A stretch of 64,000 nt of DNA from Mesorhizobium sp. M1B.F.Ca.ET.045.04.1.1 (GCF_003952465.1 NZ_CP034448.1:1736001-1800000), one strand, 5' to 3'; counted from the stretch's first letter, positions 15,435 through 25,568 are shown. Numbers and translations: made by a program. The notes: generated by a model from the letters alone, not told the origin.

Positions 15435-16535
15435 ATGGCAAACGGGCTTGATGATGTTGTGGCGGCGGACACGGTGCTTTCCGATGTCGATGGCGCGGGC
15501 GGCCATCTCACCATCCGAGGCCATTCCCTGACGGAACTCGCCGCCCATTGGCGTTATGGCCAGGTGGTGCGCCTCTTGTTCGACGGCTTCTTCGACGAGC
15601 TTCCCGGTGATGCCGAGCTGGAAAAAGCCATCGGCGATGCGCGCGTCGAGGTTTTCGAACGGCTGCAGCCGATGCTGACGGAGCTCGCGCCGCTCCATAT
15701 CTACAGCGCCATGCGCGCCGGCATCGCCCTGCTGCCCGACGGCGATGGGCTTGCCGATGCGCTGCGGCTGACCGCGGCGCCGGCGGTGCTCACGCCGGCC
15801 CTGCTGCGGCTCAGCCGCGGCAAGAAGCCGATCGCTCCGGATGCAAGCGCCGATCATGCCGCCGATATGCTCAAGATGCTCGGCGGCACCGCATCGCCGG
15901 CGCTTGCCAAGGCGCTCGACACCTATCTGGTGACGGTCTGCGACCACGGGCTCAACGCCTCGACCTTCGCGACGCGCGTGGTGGCATCGACGCAGGCCGG
16001 CTTGACCTCGGCGATCCTGGCCGGGCTCGGCGCGCTCAAGGGTCCGCTGCATGGCGGCGCGCCGGGGCCGGTGATCGAGATGCTCGACGCGATCGAGGCG
16101 AGCGGCGACGCCGCCGCCTGGCTGCGCGACGAGATCGCGCGCGGCGAGCGCATCATGGGCTTCGGCCACCGCATCTACCGCGTGCGCGATCCGCGCGCCG
16201 ACGTGCTGAAGGCCGTGGTGCGGCGACTTGGCGCCAGGAGCCAGACGAGTAGCGGGAAGGCGGGCAGCCGGCTGGCCTTCGCCGAAACGGTGGAGCAGGC
16301 GGCGCTCGACGTGCTCAGGATCGCCAAGCCCCAGCGTTCGATCCAGACCAATGTCGAGTTCTATACGGCGCTGCTGCTCGAAGCCGCCGGCTTCCCTGAG
16401 GAAGCGTTCTCCAACGTCTTTGCCGCCGGCCGCGTCGCCGGCTGGATCGCCCACGCGCGCGAGCAGCAGGTGACCGGGCGGATGATCCGGCCGCAGTCGC
16501 GCTATGTCGGGCCGGTGCCCGATCTCGTCGCCTGA
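15435..16535 (+). CDS. Citrate synthase/methylcitrate synthase-like protein
   Basis: 366 residues with a citrate-synthase fold over nearly the whole length. His in GPLHGGAPGPV and His in MGFGHRIYRVRDPRAD are the expected catalytic histidines. The position of the catalytic Asp reads TNVEFYTALLL, so Asp is replaced by Glu. An AAGGAG site 7 bases before the ATG supports this start. It condenses acetyl-CoA or another acyl-CoA with oxaloacetate if active. It is paired with the HTH-fused synthase on the other strand. It is not the main housekeeping gltA type, which is longer. Substrate uncertain. Confidence 0.82.
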   Translation: MANGLDDVVAADTVLSDVDGAGGHLTIRGHSLTELAAHWRYGQVVRLLFDGFFDELPGDAELEKAIGDARVEVFERLQPMLTELAPLHIYSAMRAGIALLPDGDGLADALRLTAAPAVLTPALLRLSRGKKPIAPDASADHAADMLKMLGGTASPALAKALDTYLVTVCDHGLNASTFATRVVASTQAGLTSAILAGLGALKGPLHGGAPGPVIEMLDAIEASGDAAAWLRDEIARGERIMGFGHRIYRVRDPRADVLKAVVRRLGARSQTSSGKAGSRLAFAETVEQAALDVLRIAKPQRSIQTNVEFYTALLLEAAGFPEEAFSNVFAAGRVAGWIAHAREQQVTGRMIRPQSRYVGPVPDLVA

Positions 16536-16598
16536 CAGCGCGGATCGGTGATCATTGCACCGCGTAAACGTTCGGAATTGGCCGAAGCCCCTCGAACT

Positions 16599-16794
16599 TC
16601 GTCATTCCAGGGCGACGCGAAGCGTAGACCCTGGAATCCATGCCGATACATCAAGCGAAGAATGCGGCGATCCAGAACGAGCGCATGGCGCTGCCGTCGC
16701 TCTTTCTGCACCGTCGCGGCTCTCGAAAGTCACGGCATGGATCCTATGGTCTGCGCCGCGTCGCTTCGCTCCTTGCTCCGCCATAGGATGACGA
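16599..16794. repeat. Composite palindromic element, E family copy 2
   Basis: TCGTCATTCCAGGG...CCCTGGAATCCATGCCG on the left and CACGGCATGGATCCTATGG...CCATAGGATGACGA on the right. Same architecture as the copy at 13995 but with different hairpin stems, each still self-complementary. It occupies most of the 410-base gap between the synthase and patatin genes. Confidence 0.8.
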
Positions 16795-16945
16795 AGGCGA
16801 CTGCCGAAATTTCAACAGATCACGCTTGTGTGTTCGTGTTCTTGCCTTGGTCCGCCCTTATATGCTGCGCTGCAACATAGGCTGATTGCGCTGGGCTGCT
16901 CCTTATGACGCAAGGGCAGGCCGAAGCATCAAGACAAGGAACGTC

Positions 16946-18075
16946 ATGGCGAAGAACGGCAAGGCGGGGGAAAAGAAGAAGATCAACGTCGCGCTCCAGG
17001 GCGGCGGTTCGCACGGCGCCTTCTCCTGGGGGTGCTCGACCGCCTGCTCGAGGACGGGCGGCTGGACATCGCGGCCGTGTCCGGCACCAGCGCCGGCGCC
17101 ATGAACGCGGTCGCGCTGGCTGACGGCTTCGTGCGCGGCGGCGTCGAGGGCGCGCGCAAGAAGCTCGACAAGTTCTGGCGTGCGGTGGCCTCGAAGGGCC
17201 GCTTCAGCCCGGTGCAGCGCATGCCGTGGGATGTCGTGTGGGGCAACTGGTCGATCGAGAATACGCCCGGCTATTTTTTCTTCGATACCATGTCGCGGGT
17301 CTTCTCGCCTTACATCGCCAATCCGCTCGGCCTCAACCCGCTGCGCGACGTGGTCGAGAAAGAAATCGATTTCCGCAATGTGCGCGCCTGCAAGTCGATC
17401 GAGCTCTTCATCTCGGCGACCAATGTCGAGACCGGACAGCTGCGCGTTTTCTCCGACGGCGAGATCGACCTCGACACGGTGATGGCTTCCGCCTGCCTGC
17501 CGCAATTGTTCCGCGCGGTCGAGATCAAGGGGGTGCCTTACTGGGACGGCGGCTATGGCGGCAATCCGGCGCTCTATCCTTTCTTCAAGACGGCGGCGAC
17601 CGAGGATGTGCTGCTGGTGCAGATCAATCCGGTGGTGCGCGAAGGCACGCCGAAGAGCGCCAACGAGATCCAGAACCGGATCGACGAGATCACCTTCAAC
17701 GCAGGGCTCCTGCGCGAATTCCGCTCGATTGCCTTCGTCAAGGAGCTGATCGCGGCCGGCCGCCTGCCGCATGGCGAATACCGCGATATCCGCATGCACA
17801 GGATCGACGCCGACGAGGCGTTCAAGGATCTCTCGGCCTCGTCCAAGGTCAATGCCGAATGGGCCTTCCTCGCCTATCTGCGCGACCTCGGCCGAAATGC
17901 CGCCAGCGACTGGCTGGAGGAAAATTACGACGCCGTCGGCAGCCAGGCGACGCTCGACCTGTCGGGCGAGCTCGACGACGGCTTCAAGCCGGTGCGCGGT
18001 CCGGCGCCGGGGCGCCGCGTCAAGGAATTCCTCGCAGCGCGCATCAAGCCGGAATCGGCGCGACGCCGCGCCTGA
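16946..18075 (+). pseudogene. Patatin-like phospholipase, single-base frameshift
   Basis: Two frames join into one 376-residue patatin. The first (16946-17031) gives MAKNGKAGEKKKINVALQGG and the oxyanion motif GGGSHGAF. The second (from about 17031 to 18075) continues VLDRLLEDGRLDIAAVSGTSAGAMNAV with the nucleophile motif GTSAG and, later, the DGG motif with catalytic Asp (YWDGGYGG). The break lies at a run of five G at 17028-17032, where six would restore the frame. The family hydrolyses acyl lipids. Either the gene is recently broken or the base call is wrong; all motifs are intact, favouring an error or a very recent mutation. Confidence 0.85.
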
Positions 18076-18168
18076 TTTGCCAGGTCGCGACCTCACAAAG
18101 ATCGAGATCGTTGGATGGCGGCCTGTCCCGCTTCTCGCTCGGACAGGACAAGCCGCTTTCCTGTCGCG

Positions 18169-19053
18169 CTATTTCAGAGGGAGAAAGAGTTCGACGATGA
18201 TCTCGGGCACCGCCATCTCTGGGGAGAAGGACAGCCGTCGTTGGCAATAGACCGGAAAGTCGCGTGCTTCCTCGCCGCTGGCCGGAAGCCATTCACGATA
18301 AAGGTAAAGCGCGGCGGGCTCCAGATTGTTGGTATTGCCGGGGTAGCGCAGCACCGCACAGCGTCCGCCGGGGATCACGCCAGCCTTCATCTGCTCGTCG
18401 TTCGCGTCGATCGGCTGGTCGGTCCCGACGCAAATGTCCATGCTGTAGTCGGCCGCGACAGCGGGACATCTCTCGGAACGGAAGACATTGAAGGTCGGGC
18501 TTGTTTCGGGCGACAGGCCGGCGGCCTTGCGCCAGGCGATGAACCGCTGGATCGTAGCGCCGAGCGTCGCCCGGTCACCCCGATGCTCCATGATCGCCAC
18601 CGGGGTGGGAGGCACATCGCGGATCGTCACGTCGTCGCGGGTAAAAATTATCTGCATGAGCTTTCTCCTGGCGTTGTCGAGAGGCCCGAAGGCCATAAGC
18701 CACGCCCCCCAGTCGGGAGATCTCCGGAACGACGAAGGCGATTGCCCGCACCGTTGCCGAAAGGCGCGGGCGAAGGCATCCGGTGCGTCGTAACCGGCAT
18801 CCATCGCTATATCCGTGACGCTTTCGGCATCCCCGTAGCCCAGCCGGTATGAAGCGCGCTTCATGCGGGCGAGCTGGATATAGCGATGCACGGACAGCCC
18901 GAAGGTCGCCGTGAACTGCCGGTGGAAATGATATTTCGAATAGGCTGCGACGCTGCTCAGCGCGTCCAGGTCCAGATCGTCGTCCAGATGCCGGTCTATG
19001 TGATCCAGCACCCGCTGCATCCGGGCAAGGTAGTTTTGCAGCGCCGCCTGCAT
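18169..19053 (-). CDS. AraC-family regulator with GyrI-like effector domain
   Basis: About 294 residues from the ATG at 19053 (GGAGAAC ribosome site); the frame stays open to 19137. The two helix-turn-helix units of an AraC domain lie at about 5-110 (LDALSSVAAYSKYHFHRQFTATFGLSVHRYIQLAR, AMDAGYDAPDAFARAFRQRCGQSPSSFR). A GyrI-like small-molecule-binding domain occupies about 135-290 and ends EIIVELFLPLK. This is the Rob/SoxS-with-GyrI layout, often sensing toxic or amphipathic compounds. The aldehyde dehydrogenase gene is divergent and may be its target. Confidence 0.87.
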   Translation of the reverse strand: MQAALQNYLARMQRVLDHIDRHLDDDLDLDALSSVAAYSKYHFHRQFTATFGLSVHRYIQLARMKRASYRLGYGDAESVTDIAMDAGYDAPDAFARAFRQRCGQSPSSFRRSPDWGAWLMAFGPLDNARRKLMQIIFTRDDVTIRDVPPTPVAIMEHRGDRATLGATIQRFIAWRKAAGLSPETSPTFNVFRSERCPAVAADYSMDICVGTDQPIDANDEQMKAGVIPGGRCAVLRYPGNTNNLEPAALYLYREWLPASGEEARDFPVYCQRRLSFSPEMAVPEIIVELFLPLK

Positions 19054-19361
19054 CGTTCTGTTCTCCGTGGCAGCTCCAGCTAAGCGGCGCGGACATGAGG
19101 CGCTCGACCGATCTTGCGGTTTTGTCACCGGCCGCACACCATCGCCAAGGGCTGTTTACGCACGCCCAATTAACGCTTGAACGGCGAAAAGGGCCATTTG
19201 CGGACCGGTGACTTTCTTGTGTCGATGACGGGTGCCAAACGGCATATTTGAGGCGTTCGGATCGGGGCAACCGCCGGGAACATTCCCCGACGGAACCGGG
19301 GCAATGCTGGATTCGATTGCCAGGCCGATGTAACTTACCTGAACGTAAAGGGGAGGTAGCG
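19054..19361. other. Divergent AraC/aldehyde dehydrogenase control region
   Basis: 308 bases holding both promoters. A short dyad GGGAACATTCCCC lies near 19276-19289. No coding frame or repeat family is recognised. Confidence 0.5.
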
Positions 19362-20783
19362 ATGCTGCAGACCAGACAGAACTCCCTCGGGGTCAGGTTT
19401 GAAGCGCAGTGCAGGGCCTTCGAGAAGGAGCCTTTTCCCAGCCTCGAGGTGCGCAAGGACCGGCTCAAGCGCCTGCTCGCTCTCACCGAAAAGCATGAGG
19501 CCGAGATCTGCGCGGCGATCGACAGCGATTTTTCCGGCAGGGCTCAGCAGGAAACGCGGCTTGCGGAACTGTTCGTCGTTCGCGCCGGCATCAGGCACGC
19601 CATTCGGCATCTGCGCGGATGGATGCGCGAACGCCGCGTCGCCACCAGCCTGCCCTTCCTGCCTGGGCGCAATCGGCTTTTGCCGCAACCGCTCGGCGTC
19701 GTCGGCATCGTCTCGCCCTGGAATTATCCGTTCCAGCTCGCCGTCGCGCCGGCGACCGCCGCTTTAGCCGCCGGCAACCGGGTGCTGATCAAGCCTTCCG
19801 AACTGACGCCGAAGTTCTCGGACCTGCTCGCCCGCTTGGTAGAGGAGCATTTTTCCCCTGACGAGATGAGCGTGGCGGTCGGCGATGCCGACGTCGGCAA
19901 GACATTCGTGTCGATGCCTTTCGATCATCTCCTGTTCACCGGCTCCACCGCGGTCGGCCGGCAGGTGGCGCTGGCCGCGGCCGCCAATCTGACGCCGGTC
20001 ACGCTCGAGCTCGGCGGCAAGTCGCCGGCGATCTTCGATCAATCCTGCGATCTCGATGCTGCCGTCGCAAGCGTCGCCTATGGCAAGCTTTTGAATGCAG
20101 GCCAAACCTGCATCGCGCCCGACTATCTGATGGTCCCGCAAGGGCAAGGTGCGGCGATCGCCACAAAGCTCGCCGCCGCGATGGCGCGGCTCTATCCTCG
20201 CCTCGCCGACAATCCCGACTACACGGCGATCGTCAGCGAACGGCACCGCCAACGGCTGAGCGACATGATTGCCGAGGCGCGCGAAGGCGGCGCCGATGTC
20301 ACGGAGGTCAACCCGGCAAATGAAGAGCTTGGCGTCACTGACCGCAAGATGGCGCCCGTCCTGGTCAGGAATCCCGGTGAGACCTTGCGGCTGATGCGCG
20401 AGGAAATCTTCGGGCCGGTGCTGCCGATCCTCGAATACGGCACGGTCGACGACGCCATCGAGCATGTGAACCGGGGCGAGCGTCCGCTCGCTCTTTATTG
20501 GTTCGGCAAGGATAGCGCCAATCGCCAAAGGGTGATGCGGGAAACCGTGGCCGGCGGCGTCACGGTCAATGACTGCATGATGCATCTGGTGCAGGAGCGG
20601 CAGCCATTCGGCGGCGTCGGCGAGAGCGGCATGGGCGCCTATCACGGCGAATGGGGCTTCCGGACCTTCAGCAAGGAAAAGCCGATCTTCGTCCAGTCCA
20701 GGCTAAGCGCCGGCGGCCTGCTCAGACCGCCCTATGGCAGGACATTCGAGCAGTTGTTCCGCTTGCTGAACTTGATCGGCTGA
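19362..20783 (+). CDS. Coniferyl-aldehyde-type aldehyde dehydrogenase
   Basis: 473 residues, ALDH superfamily. Motifs: SPWNYPFQLAVAP (about 130), the GSTAVGR cofactor turn, catalytic Glu in LELGGKSPAIF and catalytic Cys in NAGQTCIAPDY, then EEIFGPVLPI. The length without an extended N-terminus and the C-terminal hydrophobic tail (FEQLFRLLNLIG) match the CalB/fatty-aldehyde group, which oxidises coniferyl, long-chain or aromatic aldehydes. AAGGGGAGG just before 19362 fixes the start. No partner alcohol dehydrogenase is present. Confidence 0.88.
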   Translation: MLQTRQNSLGVRFEAQCRAFEKEPFPSLEVRKDRLKRLLALTEKHEAEICAAIDSDFSGRAQQETRLAELFVVRAGIRHAIRHLRGWMRERRVATSLPFLPGRNRLLPQPLGVVGIVSPWNYPFQLAVAPATAALAAGNRVLIKPSELTPKFSDLLARLVEEHFSPDEMSVAVGDADVGKTFVSMPFDHLLFTGSTAVGRQVALAAAANLTPVTLELGGKSPAIFDQSCDLDAAVASVAYGKLLNAGQTCIAPDYLMVPQGQGAAIATKLAAAMARLYPRLADNPDYTAIVSERHRQRLSDMIAEAREGGADVTEVNPANEELGVTDRKMAPVLVRNPGETLRLMREEIFGPVLPILEYGTVDDAIEHVNRGERPLALYWFGKDSANRQRVMRETVAGGVTVNDCMMHLVQERQPFGGVGESGMGAYHGEWGFRTFSKEKPIFVQSRLSAGGLLRPPYGRTFEQLFRLLNLIG

Positions 20784-21148
20784 CAGCATTTATTTTCGAA
20801 GCGGGCGCGCCTCAGCGTTGTCTCATGCCAATGGGGCAAGTCATTGCGCGAAAAAATTCCGCAGCATGCTGACGCCTACTGCCATCGAGGGTCCCCGCGA
20901 ACAAAAATATCTGTCCGGACCGGGAAAAGCCGGCTGCCGACGGTCCGAAAAGTGGAAAAAGCCAGCAAGCACCGATTGAAAGCGCAATGATGCTGCAATT
21001 TTTCTGACTATATTGCGCCGCAACTTTGAGGTAGAAGCGCGCTTCGCCGATCACGGCAAATTGAACATGGCTTTGCGCGCACCCATATCGGCCGCGCGCC
21101 AGGGAGTCGAAGCGCCGACCTCGCCAAGCCCGCAACGGAAAAACGACG
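20784..21148. other. Intergenic region ahead of the RND operon
   Basis: 365 bases. AT-rich stretches (around 20841-20860 and 20990-21015) probably contain the efflux operon promoter. I see no gene, strong terminator or repeat family. Confidence 0.45.
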
Positions 21149-22321
21149 ATGCCGAAAATCAGGTTTCACAAGCTTGCAGCCATTGCTGTGCTCATCGGAT
21201 TCGCTGCCTGGATGGCAACGGGCGAGTTCTCGTCCGTGGGCAGCGCCGCCGACCACCAGAATGCAGGGGAGGCAGGCAAAGCAGCGCAATCAGGAGCCGA
21301 GAAGCCGAAGACGGCAGAGGCCGAGCCGAAGGCCGCATTGCGCACCGTCGCGGTGGTGACGCCGCCGCGCAAGACCTTCGCGCGGGCGATACGCATCTCG
21401 GGCCTCACCGAGGCCGACAAGCGGGCGGTGCTCGCCACGCGCGTCGCCGGCGTCATCGACAAGCTGCCGGTCAAGCAGGGCGATCGCGTCAAGACCGGCG
21501 ACCTGGTGCTGATGCTTGCCGCCGAGGAGAAGATCTCGAACGTCGACAACGCCAAGCAGCTCCTGGTGCAGCGACAGGCCGAACTCGAAGCGGCGCTCAA
21601 GCTGATGAAGACCGGCAACCTGCCCAAGCTGCAGCTCGACACCGCGCGCTCGAACCTCACCGCGGCGCAGTCGATGCTGGAGACGGCACAGGCCGAACTC
21701 GACCGCAACGAGGTGAAGGCGCCGTTCGACGGCGTCATCGACCGCGTGCCGGTCGAACTCGGCAGCTCGGTCATGCAAGGCGGCGAGGTGGCGACGATCC
21801 TCAAACTCGATCCGGTGATCGCGCGCGGCGAGATCAGCGAGCGCGACCTGCGCTACATCAAGATCGGCGACGAGGCCAATGTGCGCCTGGTCAACGACCA
21901 GAAGGTCACCGGCACGGTGCGCTACATCAGCCGGGATGCCTCGTCGCAGACCCGCACCTTCCGCGTCGAGGTGGCGATCCCCAATGGGGATGGCTCCATC
22001 CCCGCCGGCATGACGGCCGAGATCACGCTCAGCGCCGAGCCGACCGATGCGGTCATGCTGCCGCGCTCGGTGGTGACGCTGGGCGACAAGGGCGACCTCG
22101 GCATCCGCGCCGTCGGCAAGGACGACAAGGTGGCCTTCTTCCCGATCGACCTCGTCGACGATACGCCGCGCGGCCTGGTCCTCGGCGGCATCCCGCGGGA
22201 TGCGCGCATCATCGTCGCCGGCCAGGAGCTGGTGAAGGAAGGCGATCCGGTGAAGCCCGTCGAGGCCGACCAGGCCACCATCAACAAGCTGATCAGCGAA
22301 GCCACCGCCGGCACGCAGTAG
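21149..22321 (+). CDS. RND efflux periplasmic adaptor (membrane fusion protein)
   Basis: 390 residues. An N-terminal signal or anchor (about 8-25) precedes an Ala/Glu/Lys-rich linker. The HlyD/AcrA body contains a split lipoyl domain (VAGVIDKLPVKQGDRVKTGDLVLML at about 100-125 and NEVKAPFDGVIDRVPVELGSSV at about 185-215) around a helical hairpin rich in Gln/Ala/Glu, then a beta-barrel domain. It links the inner-membrane pump to an outer-membrane channel. The pump gene follows after 76 bases. No TetR or outer-membrane factor is adjacent. Confidence 0.9.
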   Translation: MPKIRFHKLAAIAVLIGFAAWMATGEFSSVGSAADHQNAGEAGKAAQSGAEKPKTAEAEPKAALRTVAVVTPPRKTFARAIRISGLTEADKRAVLATRVAGVIDKLPVKQGDRVKTGDLVLMLAAEEKISNVDNAKQLLVQRQAELEAALKLMKTGNLPKLQLDTARSNLTAAQSMLETAQAELDRNEVKAPFDGVIDRVPVELGSSVMQGGEVATILKLDPVIARGEISERDLRYIKIGDEANVRLVNDQKVTGTVRYISRDASSQTRTFRVEVAIPNGDGSIPAGMTAEITLSAEPTDAVMLPRSVVTLGDKGDLGIRAVGKDDKVAFFPIDLVDDTPRGLVLGGIPRDARIIVAGQELVKEGDPVKPVEADQATINKLISEATAGTQ

Positions 22322-22397
22322 CGCGACCGCCCGGCGCCGGCCCGACCGGCGCCGCCGGCCAGTGTCGCCGCTTCCAACGAAACAGCAGGCATAAGTC

Positions 22398-25300
22398 ATG
22401 GACATCGTCAGACTCGCCATTCACAACGCCCGCCTCACGATATCGGCGCTGATGTTCCTTCTGGCTGCGGGCTGGGTAGCCTATCAGTCGACGCCGAAGG
22501 AAGCGGAGCCCGACGTTCCGATTCCGATGATGTATGTCAGCCTGGTCTACCAGGGCATCTCGCCGGAGGACTCCGAGCGCCTGCTGCTCAGGCCGATGGA
22601 GAGCAAGCTCAAGAGCCTCAAGGGGCTCAAGGAGATGCGCTCTGCGGCCTTCCAGGGCGGCGGCTACGTGCTGGTCGAGTTCCAGCCGCAGACCAATCTG
22701 GCCACCGCGCTGCAGGATACGCGCAGCAAGGTGCAGGACGCCAAGGCCGACCTGCCGCAGGCGGCCGAGGAGCCGACCGTCACCGAAGTCAACGTCTCGG
22801 AATTCCCGGTCCTGGTCGTGACGCTGTCTGGCGACGTGCCGGAGCGCGTGCTGACGGCGGCGGCGCGCGAACTGCGCGACCGCATCGAGGAAGTGCCGGG
22901 CGTGCTGGAAGGCTCGCTGCAGGGCGCGCGCGACGACCTGGTCGAAGTCGTCATCGACCCGGTGAAGCTCTCTTCGTACGGGCTGCAGCTCGACCAGGTG
23001 ATCCAGGGCGTAGGTGCTTCCAACAGCCTTGTCGCGGCCGGCAATCTCGAAGGCTCGGAAGGCAAATACGCGGTCAAGGTGCCGTCGCTGATCGAAACGC
23101 CCGAGGACGTCGCCAACCTGCCGGTCGTCGCCACGCCGAATGCCGTGGTGCAGGCGAAGGACGTCGCCACCGTACGCTCGACCTTCAAGGACGCCGAGAC
23201 GGTGACCCGGCTCGACGGCAAGCCGGCGATCGCCATCGAGGTGAAGAAGCGCATCGGCGCCAATCTGATCGATACGCTGACCCATGTCAGGGAAGTGTCG
23301 GACAACTTCATCAAGTCGATGCCGGAAGGCATGCATGTCACCTACACGCAGGACAAGTCGGTCTTCGTCAACCAGCTGCTCGGCGACCTGCAGAACCATG
23401 TGATGATCGCCGTCATCCTGGTGTTCATCGTTATCCTTTACGCGCTGTCCGGCCGCGCCTCGCTGCTCATCGGCCTCGCCATCCCGTCGTCGTTCCTGAT
23501 CGGCATCCTTCTGCTCGCCATGATGGGCTACACGATCAACATGATCGTGCTGTTCAGCCTCATCCTGGCGGTCGGCATGCTGGTCGACGATGCCATCATC
23601 GTCACCGAATTCGCGGAACGGCGCATGAGCGAAGGCATGCCGAAGGCGGATGCCTTCGCTTTGGCCGCCAAGCGCATGGCCGGCCCAGTGATCGCGGCGA
23701 CGATGACGCGCATCGCCGCGTTCTCGCCGCTCTTGTTCTGGCCCGGCATCATCGGCGACTTCATGAAATACATGCCGATCACGCTGATCGTGACGCTGTC
23801 GGCCTCGATGCTCTATGCGCTGGTCTTTGCGCCGACGCTCGGCGCCATCTTCGCCAAGGCGCCGGCGCATCACGAGGAGAGCAACCGCGACGGCTGGTAC
23901 ATGGCCCTGGTCAAGCAGGCGGTGCGCTTCCCGATCACCGTCATCCTGCTCACCGTCGGCCTGCTGGTCGGCGTCGGCTTCGCCTACTCCAAGTACGGCG
24001 CCGGCGTCGAGTTCTTCCCCAATGTCGAGCCGGATTACGGCCTGCTCTACGTGCATGCCCGCGGCAACCTTTCGCTGGCCGAAATGGACGCTGCCACCAA
24101 GACGGCCGAAAGCCGCCTGCTCGGCTGGCCAGGGGTGAAGTCGGTCTATACCCGCGTCGGCAAGACGCAAGGCGGCGGCCAGGACATCCCGGAAGACGTC
24201 GTCGGCGTGATCCAGTACGAATTTGTCGACTGGCGCGAACGCAAGTCCGCCAACCAGATCCTCGACGACCTGCGCGCGGTGACGGCCGGCATTCCCGGCG
24301 TCGACGTCGAGGTGCGCGTGCCAGAAGCCGGCCCGCCGACCGGCAAGCCGATCCAGATCAGGCTGTCGGCCGCCGATCCTGCCGGCCTCGACGACAAGGC
24401 GCGCGCGGTGGCGGCGCGGATCGCCAAGATACCCAACGTCATCGACGTTTCGGACGGCCTGCCGCCGCCCGGCGTCGACTGGGCGCTCGAGGTCGACCGC
24501 GCCAAGGCTGCGCAATACGGCATCAGCCCGACCTCCGTGGGCACGGTGGTGCAACTGGTAACCAACGGCCTCAAGCTGTCGGAGTACCGGCCGGCCGGCG
24601 CCGACGACGCGGTCGACATCCGGCTGCGTCTGCCGGAGGACCGGCGCACGCTGTCGACGCTTGACGAGCTTAGGGTGCAGACCTCGCAAGGGTCGGTGCC
24701 GATCTCGAACTTCGTGGTGCGCAAACCCGAGCCGACGGTCGGCATCCTCAACCGCATCGACGGCGCGCGCACCGTGGTCGTGCAAGCCAATGTCAGCGCC
24801 GGCGCGCAGGTGGCGGCCGTGCAGCAGGAGGTCACTCAGGCCGTCGCCGACATGGGCCTCGGCAGCGGCATCCGCTGGAAGCTCGCTGGCTCCAACGAGG
24901 ACAGCGCGGAAGCCAGCGCTTTCTTGAGCAAGGCCTTCGGCGCCGCGATCTTCCTGATCTTCCTGGTGCTCTTGGCGCAGTTCAACAAGTTCACCAGCGT
25001 TTGGCTTGTCTTGTCCTGCGTGGTCATGGCGACGATCGGCGTGTTCCTCGGGCTGCTTCTGACTGGCGAGGCCTTCGGCATCGTCATGTCGGGTATCGGC
25101 GTCATCGCGCTCGCCGGCGTGGTGGTGAACAACAACATCGTGCTCATCGACACCTATGACCGGCTGCGCGAGGAGGGCTGGGACAAGATGGACGCGGTGC
25201 TGCAGACCTGTCGCGAACGCGCGCGACCGGTGGTGCTGACGGCGGTGTCGGCGATCCTCGGCGTGCTGCCGATCGCCTTTGGCCTCGGCCTCGAAATCTT

Positions 25301-25568
25301 CCATCACGAGACGACGATCAACGCGCCGTCGACGCAGTGGTGGATTTCGCTGTCCTCGGCGATCGTCTTCGGCCTGTCCTTCGCCACCTTGCTGACGCTG
25401 GTGGTGACGCCTTCAATGCTGATGGTGTTCACCCGCGCCAAGGTGAAGCCCGGCGCGCGGCGCAGCTTGTTCAGCCGCCTGTTCCGCCGCGGCAAGGTGT
25501 CGACCGATCAACCGACTTTGGAAACCGACCTCGAACCGGGGGCAGCCTTCCCGAAAGCCGCGGAATAG
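22398..25568 (+). CDS. RND-family efflux pump permease (AcrB/MdtB-like)
   Basis: 1056 residues, full length for a hydrophobe/amphiphile efflux pump. TM1 is at about 12-30. Large periplasmic loops follow TM1 and TM7. Clusters of TM helices lie at about 335-480 (IAVILVFIVILYALSGRASLLIGLAIPSSF) and 855-1020. The proton-relay region shows the conserved acidic pair in LILAVGMLVDDAIIVTEFAERR. It exports drugs or other amphiphiles using proton motive force with the preceding adaptor. Unlike AcrB, TM1 is followed by TPKEAEPDVPIPMMYVS, as in the MdtB/OqxB branch. The operon ends in a strong terminator. Confidence 0.92.
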   Translation: MDIVRLAIHNARLTISALMFLLAAGWVAYQSTPKEAEPDVPIPMMYVSLVYQGISPEDSERLLLRPMESKLKSLKGLKEMRSAAFQGGGYVLVEFQPQTNLATALQDTRSKVQDAKADLPQAAEEPTVTEVNVSEFPVLVVTLSGDVPERVLTAAARELRDRIEEVPGVLEGSLQGARDDLVEVVIDPVKLSSYGLQLDQVIQGVGASNSLVAAGNLEGSEGKYAVKVPSLIETPEDVANLPVVATPNAVVQAKDVATVRSTFKDAETVTRLDGKPAIAIEVKKRIGANLIDTLTHVREVSDNFIKSMPEGMHVTYTQDKSVFVNQLLGDLQNHVMIAVILVFIVILYALSGRASLLIGLAIPSSFLIGILLLAMMGYTINMIVLFSLILAVGMLVDDAIIVTEFAERRMSEGMPKADAFALAAKRMAGPVIAATMTRIAAFSPLLFWPGIIGDFMKYMPITLIVTLSASMLYALVFAPTLGAIFAKAPAHHEESNRDGWYMALVKQAVRFPITVILLTVGLLVGVGFAYSKYGAGVEFFPNVEPDYGLLYVHARGNLSLAEMDAATKTAESRLLGWPGVKSVYTRVGKTQGGGQDIPEDVVGVIQYEFVDWRERKSANQILDDLRAVTAGIPGVDVEVRVPEAGPPTGKPIQIRLSAADPAGLDDKARAVAARIAKIPNVIDVSDGLPPPGVDWALEVDRAKAAQYGISPTSVGTVVQLVTNGLKLSEYRPAGADDAVDIRLRLPEDRRTLSTLDELRVQTSQGSVPISNFVVRKPEPTVGILNRIDGARTVVVQANVSAGAQVAAVQQEVTQAVADMGLGSGIRWKLAGSNEDSAEASAFLSKAFGAAIFLIFLVLLAQFNKFTSVWLVLSCVVMATIGVFLGLLLTGEAFGIVMSGIGVIALAGVVVNNNIVLIDTYDRLREEGWDKMDAVLQTCRERARPVVLTAVSAILGVLPIAFGLGLEIFHHETTINAPSTQWWISLSSAIVFGLSFATLLTLVVTPSMLMVFTRAKVKPGARRSLFSRLFRRGKVSTDQPTLETDLEPGAAFPKAAE

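Noticed and set aside
22293-25307. 1004-codon open frame on the strand opposite the RND pump
   Set aside because: A high-GC shadow of a real gene: composition is His/Arg/Asp-rich, there are no domain motifs, and the sense frame is a full RND pump.
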